Shown here: positions 50,596 through 60,593 of the stretch, piece by piece | How positions within the stretch are numbered: position 1 is the stretch's first letter | Layout: each line of letters begins with the position of its first letter | Assembly: GCA_019828595.1 (NCBI GenBank) | Contig: JAHQRK010000004.1 | Coordinates: forward strand, 1,178,001 to 1,242,000 | Direction: 5' to 3' | Length of the DNA stretch: 64,000 nucleotides | Origin: Aphanomyces cochlioides | Lineage: Eukaryota; Oomycota; Saprolegniomycetes; Saprolegniales; Verrucalvaceae | The notes under the pieces: generated by a model | What the model saw: only the letters and a program-made list of their open reading frames with translations | Told to the model about the DNA's origin: nothing | Database searches by the model: none | Position numbers and translations under genes: made by a program

Positions 50596-53500
50596 TCATG
50601 AAACGACGCTGTCAGGAATGGCGTGTTGACGTAACCAGGGGTCCGAAGATAGATGCTTGAGCACATTGAATACCTTGGTGTATCCCTTCTTGAGAGGGAG
50701 ATCAACCAGGAGCTGTTGTAGATGTAGCTTGATCAAAGAGGCAGCATGAATGGCAACTTCCATCGGACTCTTCGCTGTGAGGTCGGGTCGAAAGGTGCGA
50801 TCGGCACGTTGGAGCCATATTTGATAATACACGCAGGCTCGGACAATCGGCCAGATCTTCAGATAGCCACGGATGTAGTATCCATCGGACGGCTTGGGCG
50901 TCTCGTAGAACATTTCCAGACACGTGGACGGAAAGGAACACTCGAGCAGTCGCTGGATTGTCTTGAAGAAATACCAAACAGATTGACCATATCCACAAGA
51001 GAACAGGAAATGCTCGTACGTCTCATTGACACGACAGAAGACACACGTCGGCTTGGGGTCTTGGTACTGAAACAGATATTGCATGGCGTTGGCGCGGAGA
51101 AGGGTCTTGAAAATGAACTCTCCATATCGAGGGAGAATGTGGTCGGGTTGGAGGAAGGCGGCAAGTTGGGTAAGGCGCTTGGGGTCTTCGTAAAAGTTGG
51201 ATGGCAGGTTGAGATGCTTGGTAGGAAGAATGGACGAGCTGGCAGCTGGAGAAGCTCTGATCTTAGCCGATTTCGAAGTCGCAAACGCCAACAAGATCGG
51301 ACTCGAGTCAGGGTGAATTATCCAGTGCCATTCCATCCATTCAGAGCTTGGCGTCGGCAAGTGGAACACGGGAGCATCCTCTTCAGAAACAATCTCAAAC
51401 AATCGTGATAACTTGGTCACCAAGATTGAGATCCATTGTTTCGTTGGAGGGACAAAATTGGCTTGGCGGCAGGCACGGTTGATTTTGTCGAACAAGATCG
51501 AAGCTGGCCAAACTCGCTGACACGGAGTCAACAAATGCGACAACTTCGTGATGTGAAGCGAAGCCAATACATTGGCTTGGTCTTGCGTCGATGTAGAGCA
51601 CTGATCGTATAGGTCTTCGAGTCCAGGCAGATACGAGTTGTGCCAAAGGGGAACATCCAAAGATGAGATGTGATTTGGACAGCCGTACGGAGTCCAGCGG
51701 GATTCAAACCAGCTACTCAATAAGGCTTTCCACATTGGAGTGATATTGGGATTCTTGTACAGTTGTCTGATGAATGCAGAAGAGCCATTTGCCAAGAGGA
51801 GATCTCGGGGGGAACCCCATGGATGAAAAGCCTTCTCGAGGAGAGTATAGCCCGGCGTAATCCAGGCGGACATGGCAGACTTGCGGGGTGGGGTGGTGAT
51901 GGCTTGAATGCATCTGATCATGACAGAGCGGTTGTGTTGTTGCCATAAAGCAAGTGCATGGTGCAGGCCTAAGCCACCGGACTTCTTCGGCATGAATATG
52001 ATCTCCTTTTTGATCAAACGGAGGCCATGGACAGAGGAGGATGGGTTGATTTCTTCACCATGCATAAATTGAAGCATGACCTTGTCGATCTTTTTGGCCA
52101 GGTCTTTGTCGGCAGGGACAAAAGCCAGTTGGTACCATAACACAGGCAGACATATGCTGTGCAGGATAGTGACTTTTCCGGCCATGGTTCGAGCCTTGTA
52201 GAGCCACAAAGACAAGCGAGCCACAAACTTCTCAAACACGTAATTGAAACGTGCCAATGGAGAAAGATTGGGCGCAACCAAGATACCAAGAGCCTTCACG
52301 GGACTGTCGGAAGTAACTTGTAGTGAGGCAAGGTTCCCATTCAACTGGCTGTAGGTCAGAATTTGGGTCTTGTCTACGTTGAGTCGGAAACCAGACTTGT
52401 CGCAAAAGGTTTGAACCAATGCAAGCTGCCAGTGGAGGCACGTCTCATTTGCAGCATAGAGTTGCGAGTCGTCGGCAAAGTAACTCCCAGTGTGGTAGCG
52501 ATCCCCACACTTGATGCCATAGTTGGAGTGTTGCCGTAGGAGTTGGCACATCGGTTCCAAAGCGATCACAAACAGAAGTGGCGACAGTGGATCACCTTGC
52601 AACACACCGCGTGAGATGTGAACTGGCTTGGACAAGAAGCCGTTCACCAAGATGCGAGACTTGCGGCCCGAGTACAGTACGCGAACCATGTCAACAAAGG
52701 TTTCGGGAAAGCCATAGTGACGGAGGACGCGGAGCAAGTACGCGTGGTCCACGCGATCAAAAGCTTTCTCAAAGTCAAGCAGTGCCACCATCGAGGACGG
52801 ACTGTGTAGTTTGATGTGGTGCAGCATGTCATCCAGTCGTGCAATATTGGTTTGGATATTGCTTCGACGGATAAAGCCTTGCTGGTCCGGGTGGATGATG
52901 TGTCGAATGTGGCGCTGGAGTCGATAAGCCAGAATACTCGTCAGGATTTTCACATCCGTGTTGAGTAGGCTAATGGGCCGATAGTTCTTGGCCTGTGACT
53001 TGGGGCCTTTCTTGTGCAGCAACACCAGCGTACTGACAAGTTGCATGGGAGTCAAGCGAGGGTGAGAATGGAGCTGGTGTGTGAATAGCAGCTCCAATAC
53101 CAACGACCACTTGTGAGGTGCAAGTTTGAGGACTTCGAATGGCAGAGCGTTGGGACCTGGCGCTGAGTTCGAACTGCTGTGTCGAATAGCATGATAGAAC
53201 TCGTTGGCACGCAAGGGAGCCGACAGCTCTTTCTGGGCTTGCTCTGGCAGTTGCTTGTGTCGAGTCAATGGGGTCAGAAATGACGACACTTCGTCTCCAG
53301 ATCGCTGCACCTCGGGAGCTGCAAACAAGTCCTTGTAGTAGTCGACCAGGACGTCAGACATGCCTTGTTGATTGGAGACAACATTTCCATTGACATCCAC
53401 CAACTCTTTGAAGACTGTCTTCTTCAAGGGGGTAGGGACAGGGGACATGAAGTGGAACTTGGACGAGCGCTCTGCTTTGTACAAGTGAAGTTGGAACGCC

Positions 53501-54651
53501 TGGTCTTGACGAAACTGCTTGTCTCGATCTTGCAGCTCGTGAATTTGCTTTTGAAGGTCTCGCACTCGATCCACCAGCACTGCATCTTGACGCATGTTGG
53601 GGACTTGCAAAAGCGAAGCGATCTCGACAGCTAACTTCTTCAACGGCAGACGTTGTTTCTCCAATCGTTGAGAATGGAATTCTTTGAGTTGGGAGCGGAT
53701 ATCATTGACCAGTATGTCGTAGGCCTTGGAGATATTGTGGAATGTTGGAGACTTGTCCAAAAATCGATCCAGACATCCATGAACAATCTCGGCCGCTCGT
53801 GGTAGGCGAAGTAGCCAAGTTGGAGCTTTCCATGATCCAGAGCCATGGCGCAATGTTTGACGCTTTGTGATGATACGACAAGCCACGTGGTCAGCCTGTG
53901 GAACGTGTGGCATGTGCGTCGCCTTCCAATGACAAAGACCCGCCAAGGTGGACGAACAAAAGATGTAGTCGAGTCGGTTGGTGAGTGTGGGACTTGTGAA
54001 GGCTCGTGCCACGGGGTTTTGACGACGAAACAGATCCACCAGAGACAAACTGTGCATCCATTGTTCCAGTTGAAGGGTGCCGGCCATGGTGGAGGTACTG
54101 GGTCTCAACGAATCCAAATCTTTGTTGAGAGTGCAGTTGAAATCTCCTCCAACAATGTGGAGCGCATGTGGAGGAAAGTCGCGTGGCAATTCTTCGAAGT
54201 AACTTGCTCGTTCTTGGAAGGCTGCCGGCGCATAGATATTGTGGAGAACGACTGTCAGTGGACCCAGAGTACATCGCACTTGTAGATAACGACCACGAAG
54301 CACTGGGTTGTCATGAGGGACTTGAGTGGCGTTCTTCAAAGGAGAGTGAGGATGTATCAACGTAGCCAGACCTCCAGTGGCTGGCGACGTGGATACTTCA
54401 GGGTAAATAGGCTCTTCAAAGAACAAAGAGCCTTCGTGGTTTGTGATGCGTTGCCAATGGAACGCAACACGGTCGTGGAGACTTGGCGTGCGGAAACGGG
54501 TTTCTTGGATAAAGGAAACGTCGTGAACACTTGATAGTTTGTCGAGGATGTACCGATGACTGTTGGAGAAGCCATTGGTGTTGAGGGAGATGATTTGTGG
54601 GTCCCAGTCCACGAGTTCAGTTGGGACATCGGAGAAGTTGTTGTCACTCAT
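50596..54651 (-). CDS. ORF2 of copy I: endonuclease-reverse transcriptase, intact
   Basis: 1,351 aa from ATG 54651 to the TGA at 50596-50598. Starts MSDNN as in H. Endonuclease, reverse transcriptase and zinc-motif residues are all present. Variants: FQERAS and GLCHWK (shared with C), AYDILVND (shared with E), KKEIIFMP and AASSSIL (shared with G), LLAFATSK (shared with H), and LHWQLAL and KIDKVMLQF (found only here). The mixture does not follow one family tree. Confidence 0.93.
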   Translation of the reverse strand: MSDNNFSDVPTELVDWDPQIISLNTNGFSNSHRYILDKLSSVHDVSFIQETRFRTPSLHDRVAFHWQRITNHEGSLFFEEPIYPEVSTSPATGGLATLIHPHSPLKNATQVPHDNPVLRGRYLQVRCTLGPLTVVLHNIYAPAAFQERASYFEELPRDFPPHALHIVGGDFNCTLNKDLDSLRPSTSTMAGTLQLEQWMHSLSLVDLFRRQNPVARAFTSPTLTNRLDYIFCSSTLAGLCHWKATHMPHVPQADHVACRIITKRQTLRHGSGSWKAPTWLLRLPRAAEIVHGCLDRFLDKSPTFHNISKAYDILVNDIRSQLKEFHSQRLEKQRLPLKKLAVEIASLLQVPNMRQDAVLVDRVRDLQKQIHELQDRDKQFRQDQAFQLHLYKAERSSKFHFMSPVPTPLKKTVFKELVDVNGNVVSNQQGMSDVLVDYYKDLFAAPEVQRSGDEVSSFLTPLTRHKQLPEQAQKELSAPLRANEFYHAIRHSSSNSAPGPNALPFEVLKLAPHKWSLVLELLFTHQLHSHPRLTPMQLVSTLVLLHKKGPKSQAKNYRPISLLNTDVKILTSILAYRLQRHIRHIIHPDQQGFIRRSNIQTNIARLDDMLHHIKLHSPSSMVALLDFEKAFDRVDHAYLLRVLRHYGFPETFVDMVRVLYSGRKSRILVNGFLSKPVHISRGVLQGDPLSPLLFVIALEPMCQLLRQHSNYGIKCGDRYHTGSYFADDSQLYAANETCLHWQLALVQTFCDKSGFRLNVDKTQILTYSQLNGNLASLQVTSDSPVKALGILVAPNLSPLARFNYVFEKFVARLSLWLYKARTMAGKVTILHSICLPVLWYQLAFVPADKDLAKKIDKVMLQFMHGEEINPSSSVHGLRLIKKEIIFMPKKSGGLGLHHALALWQQHNRSVMIRCIQAITTPPRKSAMSAWITPGYTLLEKAFHPWGSPRDLLLANGSSAFIRQLYKNPNITPMWKALLSSWFESRWTPYGCPNHISSLDVPLWHNSYLPGLEDLYDQCSTSTQDQANVLASLHITKLSHLLTPCQRVWPASILFDKINRACRQANFVPPTKQWISILVTKLSRLFEIVSEEDAPVFHLPTPSSEWMEWHWIIHPDSSPILLAFATSKSAKIRASPAASSSILPTKHLNLPSNFYEDPKRLTQLAAFLQPDHILPRYGEFIFKTLLRANAMQYLFQYQDPKPTCVFCRVNETYEHFLFSCGYGQSVWYFFKTIQRLLECSFPSTCLEMFYETPKPSDGYYIRGYLKIWPIVRACVYYQIWLQRADRTFRPDLTAKSPMEVAIHAASLIKLHLQQLLVDLPLKKGYTKVFNVLKHLSSDPWLRQHAIPDSVVS

Positions 54652-54729
54652 CACGAGTACAGATGAAAATGAGTAGAATGGAGGGGTCAGAGGGGAGGTT
54701 GAAATGGATTGAAGCAGGGGATAGAAGCC

Positions 54730-57700
54730 TTAGAGTTGATCGTCCTCCAAATCGAGGGGATCAATTTCGTCGGCGTTCATGGAGTGGTGAGCTTTGCTGC
54801 AGAGCTCGTCGATGTGGTAATTGTTGGTGATGCTTTTGAGCATCGAGATGGCCGACAAGACGGGAGCCGGCAAAGTGAACTTCTCGAGATTGTCGCTGAA
54901 GTTTTCGATCAAAGCAAACAGCGACCAGTCCGTCAAGCAGTTGGTGTCAGGCAATCTTGTTGCTTCTTGGTTCAATAGAACAGTCAGTGCCTCCGAGTTT
55001 GTGTAGAGGTCTGGGGCCCGATTTGAGAGGAATAAGTCAATCGTAGCAAGTGCAAAGAGGATGCGCTTGATCTCTGGTATGTCCGTGGTCAATTCTTCCA
55101 AGATTTCTGACGGGTGAATCTTGTATTGAGCCATGAAGTTGACGTGATGTTTGTAGTTGTGAGGCTTGCCTTGAGCTTTTAACAAAGCCATCTTGCGCTC
55201 AATAGTCTTGGTGCAACAAGTGACTGAAACAAACTGAGGTCTTCATCTTGTGCGTACATAGCATGTGCAACGAGCTGAGGATCATCTCGCAAAATGCGTT
55301 GACATTCGGTGATACTGCCTTCGACTTTCTTGTCTCGAATGATCTTCTTCGCCAATTCGAGGTGGGCTGCAGCAGACTTGTTAAGTCGTTGTTTCTTCGC
55401 TTTGCCTTTGGTCTTTTTCGGGCGTGGCGCACTTGAATCTTCCAATACAATTCGAGGCACTGCAAAGTCTTCAAACGAGAGTTCCACGTCGTCTTCTTCG
55501 AGGATATGAAAACGGTTGGATGTCGGCAGGGGATCCAAACGTGGGGACGAAGGCAAAGTACGTTTTGGAGCTGGTCCAGACCGGTAGCCCGTTACCAATT
55601 GAAGGTCCAGCGAGTTCTTGGGCTGCTCACTTGGTGGAGCAAGAGCGGGCGATTCGTTGGTAGACATTTCCACATCTTCTTGTTGTTTGTCTTGTCCATT
55701 GTTGTTAGGGGGATCGCTGTCACCAGACATATCGACATCAGAGCCATGAGAAGGAGCTGTTGGCTGTGGTTGTTCATCTTGACCATCTTCAGATGCCTCA
55801 GTTGAGTCGGCCTTGCCTTCCGCATTTGTTCCAGGGTCTTGATCATGATCGTCTCCATCATGTTCAGGTTCTTTTTCTCCTGACGGAGGAGATTTTGCCG
55901 CTGCCTTGGCCGCTTTTGCCTTCGCTTTTTCAGCCTTGGCCTCTGCACGTCGTGAAACAATCGACGGAGGCAATGTCTTGTTCAGAGCAGCGATCTTGTG
56001 CTGAAACACGACGACAAAAGGCTGACCCGACGGATCCGTAATGGTGATTTCGCGTAGTGCGTCGCCGGATTTTGGCACCAGCACTGCAGGAGGCGCAGAC
56101 GACTTGAAAATGACTCTCAAATGCGGCGACTTGATGTTCTGACCAGCAGTAGGGTTGAATGCTGCTATCACTGACTTGGTCAATGCAGCCATTTTCTTGA
56201 CAATCGCCTTGGCCATCGAAGGGTGACTGACCTTGTTGAACGTAACGTAGTAGTTGTTGCCATAACGCGAGTACTTGGGAACCAGGAAGTCTTTGCCACC
56301 AAGTCGAAACGTTGTGCCTCCCATTTCCACGCACGTAGACAAGTTGTAACTTGAGATCACAATGGTCTGTGGGTTCTTCTTGTGGATCAAAATGTTCGGA
56401 AATTTGGAGCCCCATAACGAACCAGGATTTTCCTTGACAAATTGATCGCAGATGACTTTTTCGGACCAGTCCTTGTAGCCTTCGCCCAACTTGACTGTGA
56501 GCTCGTACACTTGGGACTGGGGGGTGAGCAAAATGTTTTCAATGAAGGCGTCCATGTCACCAGAGTCTTTGTAGAATGCGTCCGCCATGGCCTCGCATCG
56601 CGCAATATCGTCATCGGCAATAGCATGAGCACCAGTGTTGCGATGTTTCGCGCCTTTGGGGGCATTGCCTTGCTTGGAATCTTTCTTGGACGAAGCTGAA
56701 TCCTTGCCGGGAGTCTTTTGCGTCCATGGATTGGCCTTTTCAGCGTTTTGTTGCTCTTGATCGCCTTGTATTTTGTCTGCCGCGGTAGGAGGATCAACAG
56801 CGCCATTTCCTTGAGCAACGGATTTGTCGACAATGTCTTGATTTGACTGGTCATTGTCATTGTTTGTCGATTGTTCCTCGCGAATAACTTCTCCAGGAGT
56901 ATCACACGGCTTCGCTTGGCCGTTAATGTCGCCTGACCCATCGACCTCAGAGTGAATTTGAGTATTTCCCTCGTCGGTTAAGGCCTCGGTTTCAGTAGAA
57001 TCCTTCCCCTCGGCGTCTCCAGAGACCATATCCACGTCCTCTTGAGATTGTTCTTCTTCCTCTCCCGTTCTAGGAGGCTCAGCACAGGGGGCGACGCGGT
57101 TGGTGGCTGCTGGCTCAGTCCCATTGGTCACGAGAAAGGCCGGGGCCAGACCCCCAGTGACAGGGGTAGAAGGGGAATCCATGCCATCCCCGCAGCACGG
57201 TGACTGGGGTACACCATTGCTCCGGCGAGAACCCAAATCGGGATACCGCCCCCGCCCCTCCGAAGAGGCCCCTGGGGGAAGTAGACAGAACCGCAGGGTG
57301 TGCCCATAGGGGGGGCCCTCGTAGCCTCTAGGGCTGGCATGGACCCCGTTTTCTCGCCGCCTTCACTGGGGATCGACTCCAATTGGAGTCCAGGGAAGCA
57401 GCCACCACAGGCACAAGGCCCCAGTGGTTCGCCCTCCTGAGTGAGGGCTTCGCTAGACAAGTTAACGACAGTGGTCTGGGGGTCAACCACTGACCCACTG
57501 AGGTTGACCCCCCCTGGAACTCCGGCGAGTGGAGCACCAGGTGAAGCGCTGGGGGAGCGAGACGCAGATTGGTCTCCAGAGACGCTGTTGGGGTCGAACT
57601 CGACCTCCACTTCGGCCCTAGGGTTAGGTGTAGAGACATTACTCACACCACTTCCGCCATCCTGATTGGACGACGAAAGTGGGTGAGGTGATACAATACC

Positions 57701-57766
57701 TGGAATGATGGTGACTCCGTGAGTGTTGGTCTCACGGAGCTCGGAACAGCTGTTGGCGTTGGACAT
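54730..57766 (-). pseudogene. ORF1 of copy I, two one-base deletions
   Basis: From ATG 57766 to the TAA at 54730-54732. One T is missing at about 55211 (GGTGC for GGTTGC) and one G at 57274-57278 (five Gs for six). The frame breaks near residues 164 and 852, giving three open pieces: 57128-57766, 55179-57236 and 54730-55191. The middle piece holds the central domain. Diagnostic changes GEVIREEQ and the synonymous TCGACCTCAG are partly shared with the tandem units to the right. Confidence 0.85.
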
Positions 57767-57827
57767 TTTGAGCGCGGCGGCACTTGATAACTTCTTGACT
57801 TGAGGGGTACGAGGCAAATTCGGAAGT

Positions 57828-60593
57828 GCGCTTGATCTCTGGTATGTCCGTGGTCAATTCTTCCAAGATTTCTGACGGGTGAATCTTGTATTGAGCCATG
57901 AAGTTGACGTGATGTTTGTAGTTGTGAGGCTTGCCTTGAGCTTTTAACAAAGCCATCTTGCGCTCAATAGTCTTGGTTGCAACAAGTGACTGAAACAAAC
58001 TGAGGTCTTCATCTTGTGCGTACATAGCATGTGCAACGAGCTGAGGATCATCTCGCAAAATGCGTTGACATTCGGTGATACTGCCTTCGACTTTCTTGTC
58101 TCGAATGATCTTCTTCGCCAATTCGAGGTGGGCTGCAGCAGACTTGTTAAGTCGTTGTTTCTTCGCTTTGCCTTTGGTCTTTTTCGGGCGTGGCGCACTT
58201 GAATCTTCCAATACAATTCGAGGCACTGCAAAGTCTTCAAACGAGAGTTCCACGTCGTCTTCTTCGAGGATATGAAAACGGTTGGATGTCGGCAGGGGAT
58301 CCAAACGTGGGGACGAAGGCAAAGTACGTTTTGGAGCTGGTCCAGACCGGTAGCCCGTTACCAATTGAAGGTCCAGCGAGTTCTTGGGCTGCTCACTTGG
58401 TGGAGCAAGAGCGGGCGATTCGTTGGTAGACATTTCCACATCTTCTTGTTGTTTGTCTTGTCCATTGTTGTTAGGGGGATCGCTGTCACCAGACATATCG
58501 ACATCAGAGCCATGAGAAGGAGCTGTTGGCTGTGGTTGTTCATCTTGACCATCTTCAGATGCCTCAGTTGAGTCGGCCTTGCCTTCCGCATTTGTTCCAG
58601 GGTCTTGATCATGATCGTCTCCATCATGTTCAGGTTCTTTTTCTCCTGACGGAGGAGATTTTGCCGCTGCCTTGGCCGCTTTTGCCTTCGCTTTTTCAGC
58701 CTTGGCCTCTGCCGTCGTGAAACAATCGACGGAGGCAATGTCTTGTTCAGAGCAGCGATCTTGTGCTGAAACACGACGACAAAAGGCTGACCCGACGGAT
58801 CCGTAATGGTGATTTCGCGTAGTGCGTCGCCGGATTTTGGCACCAGCACTGCAGGAGGCGCAGACGACTTGAAAATGACTCTCAAATGCGGCGACTTGAT
58901 GTTCTGACCAGCAGTAGGGTTGAATGCTGCTATCACTGACTTGGTCAATGCAGCCATTTTCTTGACAATCGCCTTGGCCATCGAAGGGTGACTGACCTTG
59001 TTGAACGTAACGTAGTAGTTGTTGCCATAACGCGAGTACTTGGGAACCAGGAAGTCTTTGCCACCAAGTCGAAACGTTGTGCCTCCCATTTCCACGCACG
59101 TAGACAAGTTGTAACTTGAGATCACAATGGTCTGTGGGTTCTTCTTGTGGATCAAAATGTTCGGAAATTTGGAGCCCCATAACGAACCAGGATTTTCCTT
59201 GACAAATTGATCGCAGATGACTTTTTCGGACCAGTCCTTGTAGCCTTCGCCCAACTTGACTGTGAGCTCGTACACTTGGGACTGGGGGGTGAGCAAAATG
59301 TTTTCAATGAAGGCGTCCATGTCACCAGAGTCTTTGTAGAATGCGTCCGCCATGGCCTCGCATCGCGCAATATCGTCATCGGCAATAGCATGAGCACCAG
59401 TGTTGCGATGTTTCGCGCCTTTGGGGGCATTGCCTTGCTTGGAATCTTTCTTGGACGAAGCTGAATCCTTGCCGGGAGTCTTTTGCGTCCATGGATTGGC
59501 CTTTTCAGCGTTTTGTTGCTCTTGATCGCCTTGTATTTTGTCTGCCGCGGTAGGAGGATCAACAGCGCCATTTCCTTGAGCAACGGATTTGTCGACAATG
59601 TCTTGATTTGACTGGTCATTGTCATTGTTTGTCGATTGTTCCTCGTGAATAACTTCTCCAGGAGTATCACACGGCTTCGCTTGGCCGTTAATGTCGCCTG
59701 ACCCATCGACCTCAGAGTGAATTTGAGTATTTCCCTCGTCGGTTAAGGCCTCGGTTTCAGTAGAATCCTTCCCCTCGGCGTCTCCAGAGACCATATCCAC
59801 GTCCTCTTGAGATTGTTCTTCTTCCTCTCCCGTTCTAGGAGGCTCAGCACAGGGGGCGACGCGGTTGGTGGCTGCTGGCTCAGTCCCATTGGTCACGAGA
59901 AAGGCCGGGGCCAGACCCCCAGTGACAGGGGTAGAAGGGGAATCCATGCCATCCCCGCAGCACGGTGACTGGGGTACACCATTGCTCCGGCGAGAACCCA
60001 AATCGGGATACCGCCCCCGCCCCTCCGAAGAGGCCCCTGGGGGGAAGTAGACAGAACCGCAGGGTGTGCCCATAGGGGGGGCCCTCGTAGCCTCTAGGGC
60101 TGGCATGGACCCCGTTTTCTCGCCGCCTTCACTGGGGATCGACTCCAATTGGAGTCCAGGGAAGCAGCCACCACAGGCACAAGGCCCCAGTGGTTCGCCC
60201 TCCTGAGTGAGGGCTTCGCTAGACAAGTTAACGACAGTGGTCTGGGGGTCAACCACTGACCCACTGAGGTTGACCCCCCCTGGAACTCCGGCGAGTGGAG
60301 CACCAGGTGAAGCGCTGGGGGAGCGAGACGCAGATTGGTCTCCAGAGACGCTGTTGGGGTCGAACTCGACCTCCACTTCGGCCCTAGGGTTAGGTGTAGA
60401 GACATTACTCACACCACTTCCGCCATCCTGATTGGACGACGAAAGTGGGTGAGGTGATACAATACCTGGAATGATGGTGACTCCGTGAGTGTTGGTCTCA
60501 CGGAGCTCGGAACAGCTGTTGGCGTTGGACATTTTGAGCGCGGCGGCACTTGATAACTTCTTGACTTGAGGGGTACGAGGCAAATTCGGAAGT
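57828..60593 (-). pseudogene. Tandem unit 1: ORF1 residues 1 to about 898 with chimeric tail, frameshifted
   Basis: ATG at 60532. One A is missing at about 58712 (CTCTGCCGTC for CTCTGCACGTC), shifting the frame near residue 607, so the product splits into frames open 58358-60532 and 57732-59180. The C-terminal frame reads past ...PEIKR at the unit junction into the 5'UTR of copy I and adds a 31-residue tail starting TSEFASYP before stopping at 57732. The true C-terminus (residues 899-1012) is lacking. This unit or a later one corresponds to E's original ORF1. Confidence 0.83.

Larger units (their letters stand above)
50450..57827 (-). mobile_element. LINE copy I, full length, inserted in ORF1 of copy E
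   Basis: 7,378 bp, two single-base deletions short of consensus, with both termini and a TSD. The insertion point in E is element position about 2753. Because I carries that same sequence inside its own ORF1, its 5' part (55063-57827) and E's 5' part become direct neighbours of identical content, the start of the tandem array to the right. Confidence 0.93.
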
